A DNA stretch of 64,000 bases, from contig JAIVFU010000003.1 in NCBI GenBank assembly GCA_020829485.1, forward strand, positions 109,216 to 173,215, in the 5' to 3' direction. A program made the position numbers and the translations under genes. The notes below the pieces were generated by a model, which was given only the letters and a program-made list of their open reading frames with translations, made no database searches and was not told the origin of the DNA. The stretch is from Nostoc sp. CHAB 5834. GTDB taxonomy: Bacteria; Cyanobacteriota; Cyanobacteriia; Cyanobacteriales; Nostocaceae. Shown here one piece after another: positions 57,494-64,000 of this stretch (within the stretch, counting starts at the first letter, position 1; each line of letters starts with the position of its first letter).

Positions 57494-57565
57494 GTAGGGG
57501 CGAAGCATTTGGAAATAAATCTTTCTATAAAATGGGAAATAATCACCAAAATGCTTTACCCTTAC
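57494..57565. mobile_element. Small foldback element between glpX and hemA
   Basis: An imperfect inverted repeat of about 19 bp (gtaggggcgaagcatttgg at 57494-57512 and ccaaaatgctttacccttac at 57546-57565) encloses 33 bases. The rest of the gap consists of gttagta/gtagtta heptamers (57569-57590) and taccaac/ctaccaa units near 57670. Confidence 0.6.
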
Positions 57566-57707
57566 ATGTAGTTAGTAGTTAGTAGTTAGTGATTAATAGT
57601 TGTTTATTGCTGGGGATAACTACCAACCAATAAACAAAAATTCCCCATTCCCTATTCTCACTCAATGCCCTATTATCAACTACCAACTAGTAACTACGAT
57701 TTAGCAA

Positions 57708-58994
57708 ATGAATATAGCAGTGGTGGGGTTAAGTCATAAAACAGCCCCAGTAGAAGTCCGGGAAAAACTGAGCATTCCAGAACCACAAATTGAAAGTGCG
57801 ATCGCTCAACTGGCCAGCTATCCCCATATTGATGAAGTTGCAATTCTTAGCACTTGTAACCGCCTGGAAATTTACATTGTTACCAGTGAAGCAGACCAAG
57901 GTATCCGGGAAATAACCCAGTTTCTTGCAGAATATAGTAAATTGCCCGTGCTTTCTCTGCGACAGCATTTGTTTATGCTGCTACATGATGATGCTGTAAT
58001 GCACGTTATGCGCGTAGCAGGTGGTTTAGATAGTCTGGTACTCGGAGAAGGTCAAATTCTGGCTCAGGTGAAAACTACTCACAAACTGGGACAGCAATAT
58101 AACGGTATAAAAACCATTTTGAATCGATTATTTAAACAAGCGCTGACTGCTGGTAAGCGGGTTCGTACTGAAACTAGTATTGGTACTGGTGCTGTCTCTA
58201 TTAGTTCGGCAGCTGTAGAGTTAGCGCAGATAAAAGTGGCAAATTTAGCTGCTTGCCGAGTGGTAATTTTGGGTGCTGGTAAAATGTCGCGGCTGCTGGT
58301 GCAACACCTAATTTCTAAAGGTGCTGTGCAAATTAGTATTGTAAATCGCTCACGCGATCGCGCCCAAGAATTAACAAAGCAGTTCCCTCAACAACCGATC
58401 AATATTCATCCGCTATCGGAAATGATGACTGTAATTGCCGATAGTGATTTAGTGTTTACAAGTACTTCGGCAACAGAGCCAATCCTTGACCGGGCCAAAT
58501 TGGAAATGGTTTTAGAAGTTCAGCGCTCTCTAATGTTATTTGATATTTCTGTGCCGCGTAACGTTCATGCGGATGTAAATGAATTGGAAAATGTGCAAGC
58601 ATTTAATGTGGATGATTTGAAGGCAGTAGTGGCGCAAAACTACGAAAGCCGTCGGAAGATTGCACAGGAAGCCGAGCGACTTTTAGAGGAAGAAGTAGAA
58701 GCCTTTGATATTTGGTGGCGCAGTTTAGAAACTGTTACCACTATTAGCTGTCTGCGAAATAAAGTCGAAACCATCCGCGAACAAGAGTTAGAAAAAGCTT
58801 TGTCGAGATTGGGTTCGGAATTTGCGGAAAAACATCAAGAAGTGATTGAAGCATTAACGCGGGGAATTGTCAATAAAATTTTACATGACCCGATGGTGCA
58901 ATTGCGATCGCAGCAAGATGTGGAAGCCAGACGGCGCTGTATGCAAACTCTGCAAATGCTTTTCAACCTTGATGCAGAGGAACAATTTAGTTAA
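57708..58994 (+). CDS. hemA: Glutamyl-tRNA reductase
   Basis: HemA reduces glutamyl-tRNA to glutamate-1-semialdehyde, the first committed step to haem, chlorophyll and phycobilins. The 428-residue protein has catalytic Cys50 in [10 protein letters not shown], the NADPH-binding [20 protein letters not shown], and a C-terminal dimerisation helix domain ending [16 protein letters not shown]. The [15 protein letters not shown] start is typical. A hairpin (59008-59036) follows the stop and may end the transcript. Confidence 0.97.
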   Translation: MNIAVVGLSHKTAPVEVREKLSIPEPQIESAIAQLASYPHIDEVAILSTCNRLEIYIVTSEADQGIREITQFLAEYSKLPVLSLRQHLFMLLHDDAVMHVMRVAGGLDSLVLGEGQILAQVKTTHKLGQQYNGIKTILNRLFKQALTAGKRVRTETSIGTGAVSISSAAVELAQIKVANLAACRVVILGAGKMSRLLVQHLISKGAVQISIVNRSRDRAQELTKQFPQQPINIHPLSEMMTVIADSDLVFTSTSATEPILDRAKLEMVLEVQRSLMLFDISVPRNVHADVNELENVQAFNVDDLKAVVAQNYESRRKIAQEAERLLEEEVEAFDIWWRSLETVTTISCLRNKVETIREQELEKALSRLGSEFAEKHQEVIEALTRGIVNKILHDPMVQLRSQQDVEARRRCMQTLQMLFNLDAEEQFS

Positions 58995-59007
58995 ATTTAA
59001 CAACAAA

Positions 59008-59036
59008 ATCCCCGGCTTCTGTGAGAAGTCGGGGAT
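59008..59036 (+). terminator. Hairpin after hemA
   Basis: A 13-bp stem (atccccggcttct with agaagtcggggat, one G-U pair) with a 3-base loop follows the hemA stop, with a short ttttt stretch ten bases later. The cccggcttct text is also a dispersed repeat. Confidence 0.6.
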
Positions 59037-59091
59037 CTGAATTTTTCGATTTTCACCGACAATCGGTGGGCGGAAGCCCCTGGCTTCAGAC

Positions 59092-59305
59092 CTTGTAGTT
59101 ACCCATATCTGACAATTTCCGCTTCGTTGCTATCCCGCCTCGGAATAGAATTCCAAGGCTAATAGCTAAAGTCCTCTAAAGCGGACTGAGTAATTGATTT
59201 TAGTCCACTTGAGTGGACTTGGGCTATCAGCCTTGCACTTCAGTGCAGGGCGGAATGTCGGTAAGCACGACATTTGACTGTTACAAAAATGTGGGTAATG
59301 ACAAG
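59092..59305. mobile_element. 214-bp multi-hairpin foldback element, copy B
   Basis: The ends cttgtagttaccca (59092-59105) and tgggtaatgacaag (59292-59305) match in 12 of 14 positions as inverted repeats. The inside repeats the copy A plan: gcctcggaat/attccaaggc, then ggctaatagctaaagtcc with ggacttgggctatcagcc, the shared agtccacttgagtggact, and gccttgcact/agtgcagggc. In that last stem the paired bases differ from copy A but still pair, so the structure is kept while sequence changes. Same orientation as copy A. Confidence 0.8.
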
Positions 59306-59325
59306 CCTTTAGGGCTGGAGTTCGC

Positions 59326-60039
59326 TTATAACAGTTGTTCTGGGTTAATTCCCCTTTCTTGCAGTCGTGTCAATAAATCTTGATATCGTTGGCGTTCTTC
59401 CTGGAGTTGTTGGAGAGCTGCTTCTTTAGCTTGACGTTCTTGTTCAGCACGTTGACGTTCTTGTATACGTATTTGGTCAAGCTCAACAGGTGTAAGAAAT
59501 TTATATCCATCAAGGCGATATATTTCTAGAGTTTGTGGGGTGAGTTCAAAGCGGATTCCCAAACGGGGACTTATCCATCCGTAAATCTGGTTAATTTCTT
59601 GCAACCAATCTTCTGAGCGCAGAAAACCTGTTAATTCATTTCTATCTGGGTCGTAAATATAATATTCTTCAACTCCATAGCGTTGATAAAACAGGAGTTT
59701 CTTTGCCATTTCTTTAGTTGTATTACCAGGAGATAAGATTTCAAACACCACCTGTGGCGGAATATTATCTTCTTCAAACTGCTTGTAAGAACCCCTATCT
59801 CCCTTGGGTCTACCAAACACTACTAGAATATCAGGTGCTTGTTTGATGTTAGGATTGCCTTCAACTGGATACCAAAATAAATCTCCAGCGATGAATACAT
59901 CTGATTGGGATGCAAATAAAATTTCTAAATTTTCTTTAATAGTTACTATCCAGCGAAACTGCTTGGTATTATCCGCCATTGGTTGTCCGTCGCTTTCGGG
60001 GTAGATGACCTCAGATGCGGTATTAGGAGTGATTACCAT
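59326..60039 (-). CDS. Uma2 family endonuclease-like protein (A)
   Basis: This 237-residue protein belongs to the Uma2/DUF820 family, a restriction-endonuclease-like fold greatly expanded in cyanobacteria. PD(D/E)xK-type residues are visible in QAPDILVVFGRPKGDRGSYK and VVFEILSPGNTTKEMAKKLL. The C-terminal 50 residues form a Gln/Glu/Arg-rich coiled coil (RIQERQRAEQERQAKEAALQ). Nuclease activity has not been established for the family. It is divergent from a second Uma2 gene, with 151 bases between them. Confidence 0.88.
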   Translation of the reverse strand: MVITPNTASEVIYPESDGQPMADNTKQFRWIVTIKENLEILFASQSDVFIAGDLFWYPVEGNPNIKQAPDILVVFGRPKGDRGSYKQFEEDNIPPQVVFEILSPGNTTKEMAKKLLFYQRYGVEEYYIYDPDRNELTGFLRSEDWLQEINQIYGWISPRLGIRFELTPQTLEIYRLDGYKFLTPVELDQIRIQERQRAEQERQAKEAALQQLQEERQRYQDLLTRLQERGINPEQLL

Positions 60040-60190
60040 AATGCTACATTTCCACTCTGGGATTTTCTCATAGTTTAGAACAGTTTACATAAAACTTGTA
60101 GCCGACTAACTTTAGATAGCACTTTAAAATGGTAATATAATCGAAAAGTTTTAGCCGCACAATAACCGCACAATTATAGGTTGTATTTTT

Positions 60191-60781
60191 ATGCAGTTAG
60201 AAACACAAAAAATATATTACACACCTGAAGAGTATTTAGAAATTGAAGAAAAAGCAGAATATAAAAGCGAATATCGTGATGGAGAAATTGTACCGATGAC
60301 GGGTGGCACTACAAATCATAATAAAATTGCAGGCAACTTTTATGCTTATTTGAAGTTTGGTTTGAGAGGCAAGAACTATGATATTTATATTGGTGATGTA
60401 CGTTTATGGATACCCCGTTATCGGCAGCATACATATCCTGATGTGATGGTGATTGAGGGACAACCTATTTATACAGGAACCAGCACAACAACGGTTATGA
60501 ATCCGATGTTAATTGCTGAAGTTTTATCTAAATCGACTAAAAATTATGACCAAGGTGATAAGTTTCTTTATTATCGCTCTATTCCAGAATTCAAGGAATA
60601 TATTTTAATTGATCAATATCAGTATCATGTGATGCAATATGTAAAAACTGCGGAAAATCAATGGTCATTTACTGAACTTGAACATGAATCTGCAATTTTA
60701 TCACTGCAAACAGTTGATTTTCAAATTGAATTGCGCGACCTTTACGAGCAAGTCAATTTTACAGAAAATAACGAAGATTGA
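60191..60781 (+). CDS. Uma2 family endonuclease-like protein (B)
   Basis: This 196-residue protein is a second Uma2/DUF820 member. It starts with YYTPEEYLEIEEKAEYKSEY. It has the PDVMVIEGQPIYTG and LIAEVLSKSTKNYDQGDKFL boxes, with the acidic and Lys residues expected of the PD-(D/E)xK fold. It differs clearly from the divergent copy (A), so this is not a recent duplication. No coiled-coil tail. Function unknown; transposon-derived or defence roles have been proposed for the family. Confidence 0.88.
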   Translation: MQLETQKIYYTPEEYLEIEEKAEYKSEYRDGEIVPMTGGTTNHNKIAGNFYAYLKFGLRGKNYDIYIGDVRLWIPRYRQHTYPDVMVIEGQPIYTGTSTTTVMNPMLIAEVLSKSTKNYDQGDKFLYYRSIPEFKEYILIDQYQYHVMQYVKTAENQWSFTELEHESAILSLQTVDFQIELRDLYEQVNFTENNED

Positions 60782-60817
60782 AAAAAGAAATTTTATAGAA
60801 CTATTATGCAAAATCAC

Positions 60818-62803
60818 CTATCGAATCGGGATTGTAATTACAAACTCTGCACCCTGTCCCGGTAATGAAATGCACTGTAATGAGCCACCATGTTTTTCAG
60901 TAATAATTTGGTAGCTAATAGATAATCCCATGCCAGTGCCTTTGCCAATAGGTTTAGTGGTGAAAAAGGGGTCAAATAGATGAGACTGGATTGCTTCTGG
61001 AATCCCAGTACCATTATCAGAAATCTGAACAACAAGATTTTTATTCACCTGGGCTGAAGAAATACAAATTATTGGTTCTGGACAAAGCCCATGTTGAAAA
61101 GCCTCTTCTAAGGCATCAATAGCATTTGCCAAAATATTCATAAATACCTGATTTAATTGTCCTGCAAAGCACTGAATTTTAGGGATTTCAGCGTACTCTT
61201 TAATCACTGTGATTTGAGGGCGATGACTTTGAGATTTGAGACGATGTTGTAAAATTAACAGAGTGCTGTCAATTCCTTCATGGATATCAGCCATTTTAAA
61301 CTCGGCTTCATCCAAACGAGAGAAGATTCTTAAACTAAGGACAATTTCCCGAATGCGACTGGCTCCAATCTTCATGGAAGTCAACATTTTAGGCAAATCT
61401 TCTGTTAAATATTCAATATCAGCTTCTTCTTTAGCGTTTTGAATTTCTGTTTCTGGGTAGGGGTAATGTTTTTGATAAAGTTGAAGTAACCACAACAACT
61501 GTTGAGTATAATCATCAGTATGCTTAAGATTACCGTAAATAAAATTAACTGGGTTGTTGATTTCATGAGCAATACCAGCAACCAACTGTCCCAAAGAAGA
61601 CATTTTTTCATTCTGGATTAATTGGGACTGAGTATGCCTGAGTTCTTGTAAAGTTTGCTTGAGAGTAATATTTTTTTGTCGTAGTGCTTGGGTTCGTTCT
61701 TCTATTTTTTCTTCTAGTGTTTGGTTGTAAACCTCTAGCTTTTGATTTGTTTCATATTGTTCTACTAGCAGTTGCTTTACCTGTTGAATTAACTGGTTAA
61801 AAGAAATGGCTAAGATTCCAACCTCGTCTTCAGTTGTTACGGGAGCTTGGAGATCAAAATTAGATTCTTGGATAACTCGTTGTGCTACCTGTGTGACAGC
61901 TTTTAAGGGACGAGTAATTGTTCGCGCAATTAAAAATCCAGTAACTGCTAAGATACTGCTTCCCAACAAAAACAAGAATCCTAAATGCTCCCATAACTTA
62001 TATTGAGCAACTTCTAACAACGATATGGAATACAACACTGTCGTTGTTAAAGACTGACTTGCTCCTGTAAATACAATGCTTTTGGCTAAATAATTTTTGT
62101 TATCAATAGTGATTCGTATAGCAGGCAAATTAGGAGGAGGAAATTGCCAAGTTCCACCTTTAGCTGCCAACAAAGTTGTCGCAATGACGCGATTTTGTCT
62201 CTGGATAATCAACTGTTTAGAGGAACCCGCAGCAATTTTTTGCAGTAGGATATCGTCTACTAAGTCACCAATGACGATTCCTCCCAAAAGTCCTGCTGAT
62301 GATTTTATCCCATTTGTTACTACTTGTAGAACCTGTTGCTTACCTTCTACATCTACCAAGTCAACTAAATGCGCTCCTCTACTAGCAGTGCTGGTAATTA
62401 CTTCATCTAGAAACTTGGCTTGACTTAACGAGTTGTTCCGTAAATCTATGAGGATATTTCCCTGAGTATCGACTACCTTAATCCAATCCAATTTTAAAAT
62501 AGACTTAAGTGGTAGTAATATCTGCAAAAGCAATCCTTGATTACGCTGTTCAACAGCCTGATTGAGCATATCTCGATTAGCAATTAGCTCAATTTCAGTT
62601 TCTAGTGTTTGCTGTTTATACTGAAAATCCTGATAAACTCGTTCAGCAAAACTTTCAGTTTGTTGGCGAAAATTTTGATTCAAACTATCCGTAAACCAAT
62701 TTCCTAGCACTACTAAACCCAGCATGAACACGCTAAGACAAACTGCAAGCAGCGGTAGAACAATTTTTTGGCTGAGTCTCAGCCCCCTGAAAAATCTCTG
62801 CAT
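60818..62803 (-). CDS. Membrane-bound sensor histidine kinase with HAMP domain
   Basis: This 661-residue kinase has an N-terminal membrane segment (about residues 14-36), an extracytoplasmic sensor region (about 37-265, with IKVVDTQGNILIDLRNNSLS, Cache-like), a second membrane segment (about 272-292), then HAMP and a coiled coil rich in Glu and Gln. The phospho-accepting histidine is His413 in LVAGIAHEINNPVNF. The ATPase domain has NILANAIDALEEA (N box), ISDNGTGIPE (G1) and GKGTGMGLSIS (G2). All elements needed for autophosphorylation are present. No response regulator is adjacent. A phosphate-binding-like lipoprotein gene lies next to it on the same strand; a shared signal is possible. Confidence 0.92.
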   Translation of the reverse strand: MQRFFRGLRLSQKIVLPLLAVCLSVFMLGLVVLGNWFTDSLNQNFRQQTESFAERVYQDFQYKQQTLETEIELIANRDMLNQAVEQRNQGLLLQILLPLKSILKLDWIKVVDTQGNILIDLRNNSLSQAKFLDEVITSTASRGAHLVDLVDVEGKQQVLQVVTNGIKSSAGLLGGIVIGDLVDDILLQKIAAGSSKQLIIQRQNRVIATTLLAAKGGTWQFPPPNLPAIRITIDNKNYLAKSIVFTGASQSLTTTVLYSISLLEVAQYKLWEHLGFLFLLGSSILAVTGFLIARTITRPLKAVTQVAQRVIQESNFDLQAPVTTEDEVGILAISFNQLIQQVKQLLVEQYETNQKLEVYNQTLEEKIEERTQALRQKNITLKQTLQELRHTQSQLIQNEKMSSLGQLVAGIAHEINNPVNFIYGNLKHTDDYTQQLLWLLQLYQKHYPYPETEIQNAKEEADIEYLTEDLPKMLTSMKIGASRIREIVLSLRIFSRLDEAEFKMADIHEGIDSTLLILQHRLKSQSHRPQITVIKEYAEIPKIQCFAGQLNQVFMNILANAIDALEEAFQHGLCPEPIICISSAQVNKNLVVQISDNGTGIPEAIQSHLFDPFFTTKPIGKGTGMGLSISYQIITEKHGGSLQCISLPGQGAEFVITIPIR

Positions 62804-62817
62804 GGCACATTCAACAA

Positions 62818-62965
62818 TAATTCGTAATACTCACTAAAGGCGAGAAGCAAGCTATGTAATTCGTAATTCGTAATTATGCTTTCTACGAGATGCTCCGCGT
62901 AGCTTGCTTACAGGGGTACGCGGACTCGCTACTCCTGCGCTAACGTAATTCGTAATTACGAATTG
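62818..62965. repeat. Dispersed aattcgtaat repeat block
   Basis: Two taattcgtaattcg-type blocks at the ends (62858-62875 and 62941-62965) flank cgcggactcgc and gcgctaacg units. It is the same family as at 21585, 38374 and 47515 and fills the gap between the kinase and lipoprotein genes. Confidence 0.75.
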
Positions 62966-62970
62966 TTAAT

Positions 62971-63840
62971 TTAGTTGGCAAGAACAAAGCCATTATTTTG
63001 TAATAGTTTTTCACCTTCTGAGCTAAAGATAAAATCAATAAAACCCTGAGTAGATTCTGAAGGTGCTTTTTCCCAGAGAATACCTATGTGACGCACCATT
63101 GGGTATTGGCCACTCGTGAAGTTTTGCGCTTTGGGAACAACACCATTGAGACTAAGATGATTGACAGGCAATTCATTGATAAGGGAAGAAGCTAAAGAAA
63201 AAGCGCCGATAGAATTAGGAGTATTTTGTAAGGTTTCCATTAATTCTCCCTCTTTATTCAAAATCACGGCTTTAGTTGTGGTCTTCTCTGCTCCCAAATA
63301 ATATTTTCTCAATAATTTTTTCGCTGATTCATCTTCAGGTCTATCCAACAGTACAATGTTTGCATCGGCACCGCCTAATTCTCGCCAATTTTTGATGTCA
63401 CCTTTGTAAATTGCTTTTAATTGCTTGGTTGAAAGGTTACTAACTCCTTTGACACTGTTGTGGGTGGCGACAAGTAACAAATCTTTTGCCAGTTCCCGAT
63501 ATTGAACTTCACCGTTATCATCTTCTGATTTGGGTTTGTGACTGCTACCGGCGATATCAATAATATCGTTTTTTAGAGCTGCGATCGCTCCTTCAGATTG
63601 GCTACTGGAGACAAACTCAATTTTGACAGTTTTATTTTGGGATTGATAAGCTTTTGCTAAAAGTTTTAAAACTGTTACAGTTGAACTGGAACTACCAATT
63701 TTGATAATTGTTTTGGCTTGAGAATCAGTTGGGCTAGTAACTTGATTAGAAGTTGTTAGATCAGTCGATTTTACCGAGTTACAACTGCAAAGCCCAAGAA
63801 GGACGATGCCGATGATCGTTGACTGAGCAATCTTTTTCAT
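62971..63840 (-). CDS. Phosphate-binding-like (PstS-type) lipoprotein
   Basis: This 289-residue protein resembles periplasmic phosphate-binding PstS-like proteins. A lipobox-type end (LGLCSC, cleavage before Cys20) follows a basic signal start (MKKIAQSTIIGIVLL). The mature part has the family's IKIGSSSSTVTVLKLLAKAY and NDIIDIAGSSHKPKSEDD, including a Ser-rich anion-binding loop. The end (SSEGEKLLQNNGFV) is typical. No PstA, PstB or PstC gene is in the window, and the gene stops 167 bases upstream of the histidine kinase start, so a sensing role rather than transport is possible. Confidence 0.85.
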   Translation of the reverse strand: MKKIAQSTIIGIVLLGLCSCNSVKSTDLTTSNQVTSPTDSQAKTIIKIGSSSSTVTVLKLLAKAYQSQNKTVKIEFVSSSQSEGAIAALKNDIIDIAGSSHKPKSEDDNGEVQYRELAKDLLLVATHNSVKGVSNLSTKQLKAIYKGDIKNWRELGGADANIVLLDRPEDESAKKLLRKYYLGAEKTTTKAVILNKEGELMETLQNTPNSIGAFSLASSLINELPVNHLSLNGVVPKAQNFTSGQYPMVRHIGILWEKAPSESTQGFIDFIFSSEGEKLLQNNGFVLAN

Positions 63841-64000
63841 AAGTGAGCCTTTAAATATCTAAAACACTATATCTAAGTAAGTCGGCAGGAAAAATCATAA
63901 CTATGTAACGAAAAGTTAACCAGAACTGTTAGAGCTAAATTTAATACGTTGTGTACTGTAGTTTCCTTTTTCCCCTCTAGCTTGAATACCACCAATCACG

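Noticed and set aside
1..64000. tRNA, rRNA, CRISPR arrays or prophage genes
   Set aside because: I looked for T-arm signatures, spaced direct repeats and phage structural genes and saw none; the tandem repeats present have 7-bp units without spacers.

Overview
The window is chromosomal DNA from a filamentous, Nostoc/Anabaena-like cyanobacterium (Nostocales). This rests on several things seen in the sequence. The gene families are typical of cyanobacteria: ferredoxin-dependent glutamate synthase, GlpX-type FBPase/SBPase, DUF1825, DUF1830, DUF1997, DUF4079, DUF6761, and an RNase E with an arginine-rich tail. HIP1 palindromes (gcgatcgc) are very frequent. Intergenic spaces carry the heptameric tandem repeats and small foldback elements known from Nostocales. 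No rRNA, tRNA, CRISPR array, prophage or intact IS transposase was found.

Layout. 0.2-8.9 kb: DUF29 protein, a hypothetical protein overlapping pyrF, tyrS, a divergent class A penicillin-binding protein, DUF1825, a J-domain/TPR protein, a TM2 protein, a helix-hairpin-helix protein and lepB. 9.0-10.7 kb: a 1.7 kb gene-free stretch with a tandem hairpin/terminator that may mark a small RNA and a short ORF with a strong ribosome binding site. 10.7-20.7 kb: polysaccharide deacetylase, methyltransferase, the large glsF gene and a secreted phosphodiester-glycosidase-like protein. 21-28 kb: cupin, IscA-like protein and the str operon rpsL-rpsG-fusA-tuf-rpsJ, with a consensus promoter, a structured 500-bp rpsL-rpsG spacer and a terminator between tuf and rpsJ. 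28-37 kb: a Lon-N-domain protein, pheA, DUF1997, the rne-rnhB pair and a 900-residue radical SAM protein. 37-46 kb: STAS protein, small unknown genes, clpS, a CPBP protease, a vapBC-like pair, a pentapeptide/DICT pair and a B12/radical SAM protein. 46-54 kb: small membrane proteins, a stand-alone ABC ATPase, an OmpR-type regulator, a BolA/Grx4 pair, a TPR protein and a lysophospholipid acyltransferase. 54-64 kb: tadA, grxC, a small membrane protein, glpX, hemA, two divergent Uma2 proteins, a membrane histidine kinase and a phosphate-binding-like lipoprotein.

Most genes are housekeeping: translation, RNA decay, nitrogen and carbon assimilation, tetrapyrrole synthesis, envelope and Fe-S/redox functions. 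The most unusual content is the repeats. Two 214-bp copies of a multi-hairpin foldback element (55287-55500 and 59092-59305) have matching ends and pairing changes that preserve one stem. There are also TA-flanked MITE-like elements. Heptamer repeats have apparently entered coding sequence in frame in glsF and in the 900-residue radical SAM gene, and they overlap the start regions of pyrF and the ABC ATPase gene. No complete new multi-gene system was recognised; the foldback elements, the structured str-operon spacer and the candidate small RNA are the best leads.
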